Made by a program: the position numbers and the translations under genes. Positions 1-12,214 of a stretch of 64,000 nucleotides of DNA are shown in pieces (positions within the stretch are counted from its first letter, which is position 1; each line of letters begins with the position of its first letter). The stretch covers positions 3,887,551 to 3,951,550 of the forward strand of contig NW_009799179.1 of assembly GCF_000213175.1 (NCBI RefSeq), read 5' to 3'. The notes beneath the pieces were generated by a model. The model did no database searches. It was not told the origin of the DNA and saw nothing but the letters and a program-made list of their open reading frames with translations. This DNA is from Neurospora tetrasperma FGSC 2508 (lineage: Eukaryota > Ascomycota > Sordariomycetes > Sordariales > Sordariaceae).

Positions 1-1373
1 CATAGCGAGATATCACTCTCACTGCTCTGCCTCCTCAGATCCCCTTGCCTACCCGCATTACCACCAACCAACAGCCTGCCGCCGCTGTTCCCCTCTAGAT
101 CCGCATAATCCTCCTCGTCATCATCTCCGATTTCAAGCGTGCCATCCGCCGTGCGATGCACTTCCCCAGCGGCCGTGGTCCCCGCGGCGGCGGCGAGCGC
201 GTCGACCCCGTCCAGCCCTTCCTCGTGCGCCAACTCGTCGGCCCGCGACATGGTCCGCTTCCAGATGAGATAGCCGACGGCGGCGCCAACAGCGCCGAAG
301 AGAAGCATGGAGATGTAGTTGATTGCGCGGTCGCGGGTGGTCATCTTGTCGCCTGATGAGGCGAGGAGGGCGAGGCGGGAGCCGATGAAGATGTGAACGA
401 AGAGTTTGGGGCTGTTTTTGAGGGACTGCTGTTAGCACAAGGGTCAAAGGAAAAGAAAAAAAGAAAAAAAAAGAGAGAACTAGAAGGAAAACACTTACGT
501 AGCCATCCCAGTTGCAACCGCGAACCCCCCTACTCTCAACCTCGGCACCGTCGCCAAAAACCCATTACTCAAACTATACGGCAACGGACTGAACCTGACC
601 ATTGCCAGCACCCCCAGTCCATCCCTCCTCAAAACCTGGCTGAGCGCCACAAACCGCTTATCCTTTCCCACAAGCCCATTCACGTACCCAGCCAACACGC
701 CTCTCGACGCCAAAAACGAACACGTTGATCCCGCCACCGTCGCCGCCGCGGCAATCGGCCATCCCCACGGAAACCCGTAGACAAACCCGGTCACGGTCAC
801 GGCGGTAGAGTAACCGATGATGGGTGGGAAAGCCGTCATGAAGACAAGGCCAAAACAAAGCAGCCAGCCGAACGGTAGGGCTCGCCATTTTTCTGCCAAA
901 GGACCGAGGGAGGCGAAAATGGCGTGGGAGTAGACGAGCGCGACGACGCTCAGCGAGAAGAAGATTGTGAGGGCGACAAGAATGGCAATCTTTTGCAGGA
1001 GCGAGAGGCCGAGGAAGATGGTGATAGCGCGCTGGGCGATGGTGAGACCAGTTGCAATAGCTTTTAGGGCCAGAGCCTTGAGCTTAGCTACCCGACCGCC
1101 GGCGGCGGCGGCGGAGGAGGAGGAGCGGTGCGAAGCGTGCCGGGGGACGGAGTAGGGACGGCCGGAGGACAGACGGCGGATGTTAGAGGCCGAGGGACGG
1201 GCCCATTGTGGGAGGTCTTCTCCTCCTGGGTCGACACCAACTTGGGGACCGGGGGAGGAGGTCGGTGAGTGGGTGGGCGTGGTAGAGGCTGAGGAGGAGA
1301 GGTTCATGGAGAGGGCGGCGGCAGCGTCGCGGGCCGTGTGGTTGTTATTGTTGTTGTTGTGGTGATCTGGCAT
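1..1373 (-). CDS. TVP38: TVP38/TMEM64-family Golgi membrane protein (C-terminus runs off the window)
   Basis: Exons 1373-499 and 411-1 (intron 498-412). The second exon is open to the window edge, so the C-terminus is missing. Residues 1-90 are a polar, Asn- and Ser-rich cytosolic tail. Then come several hydrophobic segments and the SNARE-associated/DedA-like core: the FPPIIGYS stretch, the glycine-rich GFVYGFPWGW loop and the VRFSPLPYSLSNG motif. Across the splice the frame reads ATPKLFVHIFIGSRLA, the usual TVP38 continuation, which decides the 3' splice site at AAAAACAG over two nearer AGs. A last membrane segment follows in exon 2 (ISMLLFGAVGAAVGYLIW), then an acidic tail. In yeast the family is a Golgi/vesicle membrane protein and related DedA/VTT proteins are lipid scramblases; a lipid role here is inference. 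Confidence 0.9.
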
Positions 1374-2890
1374 TGTGGACTGGGTTGTGCGTCCTTGGGC
1401 GCACGACAGGTAAATAGGTGGGTAGGTCTTATCGGTGAACAGGTCGACGTTGGATAGGTATGGAGATTGCCTGATCTGATTATCGATGTAGGGATTGATA
1501 CTAATACTCGGACTTTAGGTTCCCGTAAATTTGTGGCGGGTTGACTCGATGACGTTGAGTAGTAAGCGCCGTGCCGTGCTCACCGGACTTTGGGGAGGAA
1601 ACGGTTGTTGGTCGAGGAAAGTGTCGTTTGCTCTGCTACCTGGTGGCGTCCATTGAGGTATATAGACCGTTAGATGTTGGCGTCTAAATTTCTATATAGA
1701 TATAAGACAGCTTTGGTCGATATACTTGAAGGACAAAGTAAATAAGGTGCTTCAATCAAAGAAGAAACTTAGTATGTAGAGATGCCGAGGATGAAGAAGT
1801 ACGGTAAGAGGTGCGTGTGGTGTTGCACAACATGGCAGAGAGACAGTCGAAGTTGCCCTATCGTTCAACGGTCTGTCTGGTGCAATCGGAGACCGGAGCT
1901 CCGCCACTCACAAAATGAGCTGAATCTGGAACGGACCAGTACAGGGGACGGCAATGGATGTTTCGGGCTTCTCGGCTTCCTTTTTAGCGTCTCGCAACAC
2001 TGCTGTGACAGTGAGTTAAGCTGGAAATAATGGAGCTTGGGGGGCGGCTTGGATGGTAATTGGCAAAGCTCGCTCGTTTACGTACCCCATAAGACCCTTC
2101 ATCCCTTCATCTTCTGCTTATGAAGCTCGACTGTTTTAAGATTTCAGTGATTCCAGAGTTTTGATAAGAATCCGCAATCCATGTTTGGCCGCGGTGAGCC
2201 GCCTGCATTTCCAGTCTACGATGTGTTTTTGCTGCACGCAGGGAGATGGGAATACATCAACGTCATGTCCGGTACTACGAGGTAGGGACAATTGACAGAG
2301 CAGAGACAGGGGCATGGCAACTGAGGAACAGAGAGGGGTAGCGGGCGGGCATGATGTCTGGGCTGGCTACAGGGATAGTGTAGACAGATAGCATGGAGAA
2401 CGGGGCCAGGCGGGAAACGTCCATCTAGTTCCAGGCCATCCCCAAGAATACCATCCTGACCATCAATAACCCCCCTGGCAGCCCTGACCTCGAGATCTCT
2501 GGAGATCTGCACCCAAGCGTCGCCCATCCCATCTTTAAATTTCCGGATCTTCGCACGTGGGGAAATCGGGGGAAACACTTCCTCGGGCTTGGAAAGAGTG
2601 TACTGTAGCTATGATGTTCGCAAGGACTCCCATTTGGGACGTTGCAGGAACCGTCACCACATATGTGTAAGGTCGATGCTACATAGCTGCACGTCGCTGT
2701 AATAGCCCAATGATTATTGATAGTCGATACTTCTCTCTTCCCTTTCCCGTCACTAATGATCTACCGCTATCAACCAGCCAGGCTTGTTACTTCCGTCTTC
2801 GCGATATCATCACTGCAGGCTACCTTTCAGGTCCGACTAATTGGACTCATTGCACTCCAAAGTCTCATCCTGCTCTTATTCTACCCACAG
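1374..2890. other. Intergenic region between TVP38 and the CCCH/Smr gene
   Basis: Holds the TVP38 promoter and the 3' flank of the Smr gene. The open frames are short, lack conserved motifs and have no credible splice partners. No RNA gene or repeat recognised. Confidence 0.5.
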
Positions 2891-5236
2891 TCACCGTCCC
2901 CTATGGCTAGCAGGGCCCTTGGGCGGCTCCTTGGCAGCCATCGGGTCCCTAACAAGCAACTTCACCTTGCCCTCCCCAATCTCCACCCCTTGAGAGAGGA
3001 TATCAACATCATCCTTGGGCTCGTCCTTCTTCACCAAGCTGACACCATCCTGCGACAACGATTTATCCCAACTTCTCGCATCTATACCCAAAATCCCGCC
3101 CATGCTATTTCTGTCGCCCGGCACCGAAAATTCACGGTAGGCATAGCGCCACTCGTTAAGGAAAGTGCGCAACGCCTTGCCCACCTTGTCCTTGCCGTTC
3201 TTGCTGTGATGGCCGGTACCAGTAATGGCATAGATAGGTCTGCTTTCGCTCGTGTTCTCCGTCAGAATACCTGCAAGGTATTCAACTGCCTCTTCGGGGT
3301 GAAGGCCGTGCAAGTCGACGTAGATCTCGGGGCAGCTGCCATTGTTTTTGTTGCGCTCCTCATAGAGCAGTGACGCGGCTTCGCGGTGAGCTTTCCTCAT
3401 CAGATCATTTTCGCTTTGCCCGCGCAAGCTCAGCGCCTTGGCCGCACGGGCATCGTTGCGGTTCCACGCCTGGGCAGCACTAGAAACCATGGTCAGTATT
3501 TGTCACCTCTGCGGCTTTGTGGGAACGTACCTCTGCAGGAATTTGTTGCGCAAGCCGCCGTGCTTAATGGCCTCCTGGCGTGCCTTGAGATACGCCTTGT
3601 TTGCCTTCTCTCCAGTCTCAAGCCAAGGAATGTGCTTGGGCGGTGGAATAGCTTGGGCAGCAGCGCTGTTCTCGCCATTCCGAATGCTAGTAGAGCTGCC
3701 ATTGCGATTCAACTTACCATTGGGCCTCAAGTTGATATTGACAGGAGAGGGAGACATCTTGACAATGTCGGCGAGTGTGCTCGGGCCTGGACTAGCGATT
3801 TCCTTGCTGCTGCTGCTGCCACTACCAGTGTGGCCATGTCCGCCCCTCTTACCATGGTGCTTCTTGCTTTGCTTGGCTATGGCGGCGCCTAGCGTAGGAA
3901 ATGCATCTGCATCGTCAGGAGACGGAACCGTTTGCGGAACTTCCTTTTGCTGGTGTCGACTACCAGGCCGCGATCGTGGACGATCGGGATAGCCGTAGTT
4001 GTGGTGGCCCTTAAAGCCCGGTGGCGGAGTGATCCCTACTGCGGGAGTGTTTGCTGATGCCGGGAAAACGTGCAACTGCTCAGGAGTTCCCGGCTGCAAG
4101 GACGGGAAACTATTAAAGTCCTGAACGTTTACCGTCGAATAGTGCGTCGGTGGTGTGCCCGAGCCGTCAATATGCAGCTTGTTCACCAGATGCGCCGGAT
4201 CATGAGAAAATACGCAGGTATCACGAGCCAAACAGTTACCAGCAACCCAATACCTACAGTCGTCAGTCTCAGGTTCCGTGTTTTCAAGACAAGACATGAC
4301 TTACTTGCAGATATGATTGCTTAAATCGTGACTAAACCGGCAATCAGAGCGCAGGCATTGCCCTGTGGACAAGTAGAACTTGCAAATCACACCCGATCTC
4401 TGCTGGTCGGCTGGAGTCGCGGGGCGTTGATCAGGCGTCATTGACTTGCCAATCACAACCACCCTGGCCTCATCATTTTGGCCAGAAAGGGAGACATCAT
4501 CTTGTGCCGGGTCGTCCATGATAGAGGCAACGGTGGCACTGAGGTCATAGCCATGCATAGCAAGAGCAGCGCCAATTTCGTCGTCCGTCTTACTCGTGCC
4601 CAAGATGGACCTAAGCATGTCAAACGGACTCATATCGGCCTGCTGAGTCGATACGAATTCGGGAGCAGCCACATTCAAGCCACTCGAGCCGCCGATAGAA
4701 GAGGTCACACTGAGACGGTCATCGTCACTGACGAGCCAGTCGACATTGTCCGACTGGTAATCTCCGAACACTTCCTGTGAGGGAGGTTCATCATTGGCGG
4801 CAAACTGATAGGCGTTCAGGTTAGGACTGTGGGGGACGGGTGTAGCAAACGCAAGTCGCGGGGATGGCCTAGGCGAACCAAAGGGAGATGCCGTCGAAGA
4901 CATGGCCCGACCGAAGTTTGTCGGCACATATCCGGGAGGGGCAAGCGGACTGACGCTCAAGCGAGGCGAGCTAGAAAGAGGAGTACTAGAGCCTCTCCAG
5001 GGAGCCGGCGACGGGCGTCGGAGAATGCTCTGACGTATGGACGGTGGAGATGTCGCCGTCCCGCCGCCATCTCGAAACCTCCACATGGCATCTAACACTG
5101 CATTATCAAGTGCCTGCCCGCTCAAGGTTGTCCTTTCCCTGAGAAGGTCCTGCAGCTTGTCCGTCTTCTCCTCATCGTCAAGCTCTGGATCCTCGAGGAC
5201 CGGAAGACAAATGTCGTATGTCTCGTCGGACACCAT
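2891..5236 (-). CDS. CUE-like / CCCH zinc finger / DUF1771-Smr domain protein
   Basis: Exons 5236-4305, 4253-3531, 3479-2891; 747 residues. Introns of 51 bases have good consensus (GTAAGT, GTACGT) and keep frame. Domain order: a conserved N-terminal helical region (1-55); a CUE-like helix bundle around 205-240 (DMLRSILG, EIGAALAMHGYDLSATVASIMDD region); a first CCCH finger (CKFYLSTGQCLRSDCRFSH) just before intron 1; a second CCCH finger (YWVAGNCLARDTCVFSH) at the start of exon 2; then DUF1771 and a C-terminal Smr domain with DLHGLHPEEAV and the TGTGHHS loop. Smr domains are RNA endonuclease or RNA-binding modules. Yeast Cue2, which cleaves mRNA at stalled ribosomes, pairs CUE with Smr. The combination suggests an RNA-surveillance nuclease acting on ribosome-bound mRNA; that role is inference. 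The zinc fingers would add RNA contact. Confidence 0.9.
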
Positions 5237-7130
5237 GTTGGGCGCAAAGGGTATTATTGTATGTGTTTTGTTGGGTGTTGGTGTCTCCTGTAGAAGCTCC
5301 GCCGTTGAGTGACGATGCGCTCGGGTAGTGCAAAGGCCACCAGGTGCTTTGGGACAGTCGGCGGCTGTTGTATTATATGATTCGACCAGATGAGACGGAT
5401 GCCGGCAGCGTCAGCCTCGGACGCAAGGGCGGGCTGGGTATGTCGGGCACCGGCGAATCGAGTGTGAAAGAGTCGAGATCGAGAATCTCTGTCGAGTAAC
5501 GATATAGGGATAATCGCAAATCGGGGGTTTCGAAGTCGGTTGCAAGAGGCCAATGGATGGTTCATCAAGGAACCAAGCAAACGGTAGTGATCGAGAATCG
5601 GGCGGTATCACGGCAGCGAGAGTGAGGGCCGATTACCTCTAGTAGCATGTTGTCACCGCCTCGTCCGGACAGCGGAGGGATCACAGGGGACCTTGCTTGT
5701 GGTTGAAGTTATATAGATATCGGAGTGCCGGCTCTTCGCGAAACGGTGAGTAGTGAACGGGAAAAGCTTAAGCGCGGTGGACGAGCGTGTGGTGTAAAGA
5801 TAAAATGGAAGAAGCACGTGGAAGTTGGGCAGCGTATTGTGCGATGTTGTGAGAGGCCGGAATCGGTGTGACAGACGACACACGGGCTGGCTGAGTACGA
5901 GTATAGGTAGGATGCAGGGGCGGGAACCTTGACAGCCTAGGTATCTTGGCTCATAGGTCGGTCCTAGAGGGACAAAATGTCGGGGGTACAGCTTCCAGTA
6001 TTCAGATGGGAAACAGTTGGTAGGATCCAATCCTTGAAGAGAGAACAAACTGGTGATGCAGTCGCGAATAATTAAGTGGTAGAGGTGGAGGAAAGAAGCG
6101 ATGTGGTGAGCAAGAGAAGGGAGTGGTAGGTAGGTAGGTAAGGTACATATGCTCGAGTACCGTAGAGGTACGTGTTGGCTGACGGTGAGTAGGGTACCTA
6201 CCTAGTACATGCAGTGATCGGACTGATCTGCCCGAGCGAGTGGGAGACTGCGATGGGAAGCAGGAACCTCAAGGGCGCAACAAACTGCGTGGATGAGAGA
6301 GAACCTGGACTGAAGTCGAGACTGCGTGTTGGAACGAGGAACCTAAACAACGAGACGCATCGAGCCCAGGCAGGTGTGGATGACGGGGAGTGGATGAGGA
6401 TGGGATGCACAGGGGAAGCTGCGCCGGTTGGGCAGCACCTCTCTGGTGGTGTGCTCAGCTACATAGGTCAGCACTCAACACTAACAGCACTGGAACCAGC
6501 AGCGGGTTGGGTGTTTCCGTTGTGTGTGATGCCAGCCCCAGGACGACACGCCAAATCGGCGGGGAGTCGCCCCCGGGGGAGGCCCTGGAACGCAGCAAGA
6601 GCTGCCGATGGACGCGTGGGGTCGAGCTAGGCTGTCCGTGGCCGCCTGCCCGTCGGGGTGCGCACTGGGTTGAGTGGAGACTCCCCGTTGCCGAAACATT
6701 CCAACAGCGGGGCTGTTTCTTACCGGGTACCTCTACGTATCGTGCACAGACCTAATTCAACTCGCCTAGCTTGAGAGAGCCTCTGGACCTCCTCCTGTTG
6801 CCTTTTCCCCCTTGTGCTACTGAGCTACCGTATGAGTGTATGTGGATGCTCCCCAGTCTTAGCTCCTTTAGTGATACAATGATGCCAGCACTGACTGACG
6901 GCCCGCTCAATGCTGTGTTGGCGGAAACCCCAACATGAGAATATTCTCCCATTCTGCCTGAGACAAACAGGGGCGACCATCGCTTCACTCAAGACTTGAT
7001 GAAAGGGGAAACAACAAGGGGGCGAGGAAGGAAGTGGAATCCTCCCGGTCGCAATGAGGTGGCCTCGAAGGCGGCCATAACCCATCCCAAGGCTACGGTT
7101 ACGGCCAGTTTCCCGTCTAGTTACGGATGC
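5237..7130. other. Long upstream/intergenic region
   Basis: About 1.9 kb upstream of the Smr gene, probably its promoter and 5' leader. It contains a short TAGG tandem tract near 6125-6142 (about four units). Open frames on both strands look compositional. No gene supported. Confidence 0.5.
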
Positions 7131-7715
7131 TCATTGGCAGCTTGATCGCCATACAAAGCCACAGAGATCCTTTGAAAACGGACGCATTGTTTGGATTCCT
7201 TTTTGTCGACGAATCAATGCCCATGTATCTTCTCCAGGGGCAGGTTGTCTCATGGGAAGAATACGCTTGCCCTGATGCTTAACAACCTTCACACGTATTA
7301 ATACATTCGCCCGATCCCAGTGTCCTTCAACATGCTTTGCAAGTGCATGAGGAACATGGCCATCATTGATCTTGCTCGTCCCCCTTTTATGTATACGCCG
7401 TGCAAGACCGTCGCGGATGATCGCTGCGATCGTAGGGCGGATATCGGTAGGCTGTAGGATTGCCACCAAGTTTCATCACTGTTTATCCGTCCGGGGGAAA
7501 TCATCAATCCTAGCTTGCCCCTGAAGATCAAATCGACCAATCGCTGGACAATGCAGTACTATATGTTGTGATGTTTCGCTAAAGGGTCTACTCGTCTGGT
7601 CTTCAGAGCCACTAGTCAGACGGTCGATTTTGAAGACCTGACAAGTACGTTTAGATGCGTACGTATATATACGCATGGCAACGTGATGTCTTCTATCTAG
7701 TGGAAAAAGAGCCAT
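7131..7715 (-). mobile_element. Probable decayed LINE 3' fragment (RNase H tail and C-terminus)
   Basis: Two adjoining minus-strand frames resemble the end of a fungal Tad-type LINE ORF2. The first (7715-7476) contains ETSQHIVLHCP at about 7577-7545, very like the ET-x-x-H-x-L-x-x-C-P segment that follows RNase H in these elements. The second (7469-7131) begins with a stretch ending IAAIIRDGLARRI, resembling the conserved terminal helix of the same proteins. Base composition is normal, so the piece was not heavily RIP-mutated; a short single-copy fragment would escape RIP. There is no recognisable 5' portion. The call rests on motif resemblance only. Confidence 0.4.
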
Positions 7716-7747
7716 CAGATTTCCGTTTCGATCCCCGTCTATCCTTT

Positions 7748-9599
7748 TTAGGGGATCTCATCCTCCTCCCCCTCAATATCATCGCCAAGGCCAAAACCAA
7801 AGGAAAAACCACCGCCCTTCTTGTGCTCTGGTCCACCAGCGGTGCTGTCATGGCCAACCACTTGATCCCATCTCCTTTTCTTGTTTCCCTGTTTTTCCTC
7901 CATCTGCTTCACAGCCTCCTCTAACAGCTCAGGATACTCGACCCGCAAGCGCTCAACAAAGAGCGTGTATGGGTCCTCGACCTCTTTCTTGAACCCCGAA
8001 ATCTGATCAGCCTTGTATTTTAAGAAGGAAAGCACATCCGACAGGTGTGCCTTTGGCACAAAGTTCTGAGTGAGTGCGATGCCGGGCTCAATGTTCACGA
8101 CTAAATGCCACCAGCCACTGGGAACGTGGAGGATTTCGCCTGCGTGGCAAATGCCCTCTCTGCATTCGGGCAGCCTTCGGGCCTCTGCGTGGAATTCGAG
8201 GAGCCACTCGGCAATACTGAGAGGACTGGTGACTTCGCTCTGGTCTTCGGAGACATAGACGCCGGGAACCTGGGCCGATGGCGGGAACATGATCCAATAC
8301 TTGGCTCCCTGAATGACCGCATTCCAGGCGCTCGTCGCGTTCGGGTCCTTGTGAAAGGTAGAGCCGCTCCGCTCAGGCCCGATTATCATCCAGCGATGCG
8401 CCGGCCGCTCAGCACCGAGTAGCTCGAAGAGGTCCTTTCCGAAGCAGTCCGGATTCCAGTAAGCGGCATCCTTGGTCTTGCCAACCTCGATCTTCATCTT
8501 TTCGACGAACTTCTTGTCGAACAAGTAAAGGGGACTTTCTTCCTGGCTGTCCATCATGTACTGATGGTATGTGGCGAAGGACCAGTCTACCGCCTCGGCT
8601 CGGAAAACCACATCTGAATACATCTCATGTAGTTTATCCATATTCCAGGATTTGAGGACGGGCCACGACTTGATACACCTGGTCAGAATAAAGGGCTTCT
8701 TGCTCCATTTCTCTGCAAACTCATCGTACGTCAGGTCGTCAAGACTAGGAATTTTGTTGGCTGGCGGGATGTTTCTCGTGTACTTGGGCAACGAGATGTG
8801 ACTGCAGACAAACGGACGATGCAAGACATCAGAGAAGACGTTGCTGCAGTCGATCTTGATACGCTTGTCGGGTGAGAGGCCGAGAACAGTTGCCCTCCAA
8901 GAGCCCTGCCATTGAAAAGACGTCTTGTTCTTGAGTTCAGACCTACACCTCGGTTAACATGGATCGAGTCGATATGTTTCGGTGAAGATTTCACACCATT
9001 CTTAAGCAGAAGATGTCAGGTGTTTTGAAGCAAGTCAACAACCTACACAACTAAATACACATAAAATATTGGGGAAGATGCCCACATTCCCTTTATTATT
9101 GAAAGGGGATATCTGACAAGAAATGCCGCTTGCACTACTGACAATACGTGTGTTGGGCCAATTCTAAGGTCAGGGGTCGGATGACTCCCAGGAAAGAAGG
9201 GGGTTAAGTGCGGTTGGATCACGAAAGCAATCTGCATCAGAAATATGATCTAACTTACTCTAAGAAGATGGTTTTCCAGAGGTCATCATAGCTACATTGA
9301 GCATAGAGAAATTTGCAGGCATAGCCTAGAAGCCTCAAGGTACGCTTGTCCAGATACTCAAGGAGCTGGGCAAGCATCTCATCGGGCAAGACTTGCAGAT
9401 CGCCCAAATTGACACGGGCATCGGTGCCAGTGTGGAAGTACTTGTTGCCTAGAGGCTTGATCCCAAGAGGGTGTGTGGGAACAGATGACTCGACGGCTGT
9501 TGAAGTATCATCTTCATCAGTCACTCTGTGACCCCCATTACCATTTGCCTCAAAGATGAGGGCGTCAGGCTTTTGGTGCTGATCTGTTGAGAGAAACAT
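7748..9599 (-). CDS. F-box and JmjC-domain protein (JMJD6-like oxygenase)
   Basis: Exons 9599-9259 and 8942-7748; 511 residues. The intron (9258-8943, 316 bases) is long for this window but has GTAAGT and GTGTAG ends and restores frame exactly (FLE|SELKNKTSFQWQG). The N-terminus holds an F-box (VLPDEMLAQLLEYLDKRTLRLLG, with the last part reading YACKFLYAQCSYDDLWKTIFLE). The JmjC fold follows: WMIIGPERSGSTFHKD with Fe ligands His311 and Asp313, Lys in GAKYW for 2-oxoglutarate, and GWWH with the third ligand near 393. This is the JMJD6 pattern, an Fe(II)/2-oxoglutarate dioxygenase that hydroxylates lysine or demethylates arginine. A basic KKRRW near the C-terminus may be a nuclear signal. The F-box suggests coupling to an SCF ubiquitin ligase; the substrate is unknown. 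Confidence 0.92.
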
Positions 9600-10648
9600 C
9601 GTATGAAGATTGCTGGGAGTTGCCGGTTCTGTCTGACTGTCATATGATGTTGACCTGTAACAAGGTATCCTCCAACTGTTGCAGCCAACCGCCGGATCGG
9701 AATAGGGCTACACGAGGTTGCTGCGTGCGTGTTGAGTGGAAGAGGATGGAAGCGGGCCAGCGTCCAATGGAATAATACCAATCGTGACAATGGCTAGGTA
9801 GTCTGCGCAGAGGAAGGTGTGAGCGTGTACCAAGGACACACCACTTGGTGGCTGCAAGACCTAAAAGAAAATCCGGGTGTGGCCGAGGTGAACCCCGGCG
9901 TCGGGCAGTTTAATTGATAGTGTAAGGGAGTCAATCGATGGCGAGAACAGACAGAGAAGCGGAAAAAGGATACGTGTGAGGGAAAAAGTCCTCCAAAATG
10001 TCAACAACGCGCGCATGAGCTATGAATGTTTGACCCGGGGCCCCCTGTATAGCGTCACGGTATTCATGTGCTTCCAGTGTCGCTGTCGCAGTGGCAGTCC
10101 GGAAAGGAACAAAAAAAAAAAAAAAAAAAAAAAAAAGAGAGAGAGAAAGGCAGCGGCAGCGGCGCAAGTGCCAAGACGACCCCACCACAAAAGTGCGCAA
10201 GCTCTCTGATTGGCTCGTGGTTATTGGGTTTGAAGGGTGGACGTCAAAAAAAGTTGACTGACATCCGTCCAATGCAGGCGCCGGGCACCGATATTCACAA
10301 GTCAGGTTTTAGTGCCTGAGGCACACACAAATTTCGGTCCGCCAGCAAATTGAATTTTTTATCTGTCCGCCTACACCACAGGCTCTCCTCTTTTCTGCCC
10401 ACCCACTTCCAAACCCACATACAAACAGCCCCATCCCTCGACCTTTTTTTCCAGATCCTTTTCTCTCAGTACAACTGGGAGATTTTGAATCTGTCGATTT
10501 TCCAATAACTTAATATCCTCTCCAACATATCTGCAACGTGACGTTTGCGGATATTTCTTTGCTTCCCTACCCCACCAACACTCAACAGTATTTCCAGATC
10601 TAAGCAGGGCTTGGATCCGGAAATCTTTGCGAATCTACAACCGCAATC
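9600..10648. other. Divergent promoter region between F-box/JmjC gene and eIF4A
   Basis: Shared upstream region of two divergent genes. It contains a run of 26 A at 10111-10136, which would disfavour nucleosomes, and a pyrimidine-rich stretch at 10370-10460 upstream of eIF4A, typical of highly expressed fungal genes. No additional gene supported. Confidence 0.5.
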
Positions 10649-12214
10649 ATGGCTACCGATAAGGGACTCGAGGATATCCCCGAGGGTACGTTCAGATCAT
10701 CATCAACACCACCAAAGGCCATCGCTACACTCGGTCGACGGCGTCGCGCAAGTGTTCGCCGTCGCCTCGGTGCTGTGCCTCGCCCCTCTTCCCCTCACCT
10801 GCCCCTCGTCGGCGCCCACATTTTCGGCGTCACCGCCCAACTCAGCAGTCACTGACAATCCTCTCTCCCTTACAGGACAGATCGAGTCTAACTACGATGA
10901 GACCGTTGACTCGTTCGACGAGATGAACCTGAAGCCCGAGTTGCTTCGCGGTAAGAACACCATCCCCGACCGAGCGGTGTATAGAAATTCATATGCTGAT
11001 GGTCGATGTTAGGTATCTACGCTTATGGTTTCGAGCGCCCCTCTGCTATCCAGCAGCGCGCCATCATGCCCGTCATCAAGGGTAAGAAAATACCGCTTCT
11101 CGACAAGATGGGTGACTTCCGCTGACTCTTCAAAGGCCACGATGTCATTGCTCAGGCTCAGTCCGGTACTGGCAAGACTGCCACTTTCTCCATCTCCGTT
11201 CTCCAGAAGATCGACCCCAGCCTCAAGGCCTGCCAGGCTCTCATCCTCGCCCCCACCCGCGAGCTTGCCCAGCAGATCCAGAAGGTTGTTGTCGCCATCG
11301 GTGACTTTATGAACATCGAGTGCCACGCCTGCATTGGTGGTACCTCCGTTCGTGATGACATGAAGGCCCTCCAGGACGGCCCCCAGGTCGTTGTTGGTAC
11401 CCCCGGCCGTGTCCACGACATGATCCAGCGTCGTTTCCTCAAGACCGACAGCATGAAGATGTTCGTCCTTGATGAGGCCGACGAAATGCTTTCGGTATGT
11501 ATACTTTCCAGTGCTCACAACAGGTCGGATGCAGAATGCTAACCTTTCTCCTTTCTACAGCGCGGTTTCACGGAGCAGATCTACGACATCTTCCAGCTCC
11601 TCCCCCAGAGCACCCAGGTCGTCCTTCTCTCCGCCACCATGCCCCAGGACGTCCTTGAGGTTACCACCAAGTTCATGCGCGAGCCCGTCCGCATTCTCGT
11701 CAAGAAGGACGAGCTTACCCTCGAGGGTATCAAGCAGTTCTACATTGCCGTTGAGAAGGAGGAGTGGAAGCTTGACACTCTCTCGGATCTCTACGAGACC
11801 GTCACCATCACCCAGGCTGTCATCTTCTGCAACACCCGCAGAAAGGTCGACTGGCTCACCGACAAGCTGACTGCCCGTGATTTCACCGTCTCCGCCATGC
11901 ACGGTGACATGGACCAGGCTCAGCGTGATTTGATTATGAAGGAGTTCCGTTCCGGTTCTTCTCGTGTCCTGATCGCCACCGATCTCCTTGCCCGTGGTAT
12001 CGACGTTCAGCAGGTTTCCCTCGTCATCAACTACGATCTCCCCGCCAACCGCGAGAACTACATCCACCGTATCGGTCGTGGTGGTCGTTTCGGTCGTAAG
12101 GGTGTTGCGATCAACTTCGTCACCGCTGACGATGTCCGCATGATGCGCGAGATCGAGCAGTTCTACAGCACCCAGATTGAGGAGATGCCCATGAACGTCG
12201 CTGATCTCATCTAA
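10649..12214 (+). CDS. TIF1: Translation initiation factor eIF4A (DEAD-box RNA helicase)
   Basis: Exons 10649-10685, 10876-10950, 11013-11081, 11136-11494, 11561-12214; 397 residues, the normal eIF4A length. All helicase motifs are present in order: the Q motif ([12 protein letters not shown]), AQSGTGKT (Walker A), PTRELAQQ, the GG motif, TPGRVHD, DEAD, SAT, then domain 2 with [18 protein letters not shown] and [10 protein letters not shown]. The C-terminus NVADLI is typical of eIF4A, and the N-terminal region [16 protein letters not shown] separates it from Fal1/eIF4AIII. It unwinds 5' leader structure as part of eIF4F during cap-dependent initiation in the cytosol. Four introns cluster in the first third of the gene; the first, right after codon 12, is the longest (190 bases). 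Confidence 0.98.

Noticed and set aside
6124-6142. Telomere-like or functional tandem repeat
   Set aside because: Only about four TAGG units, not the TTAGGG unit; an ordinary short microsatellite.
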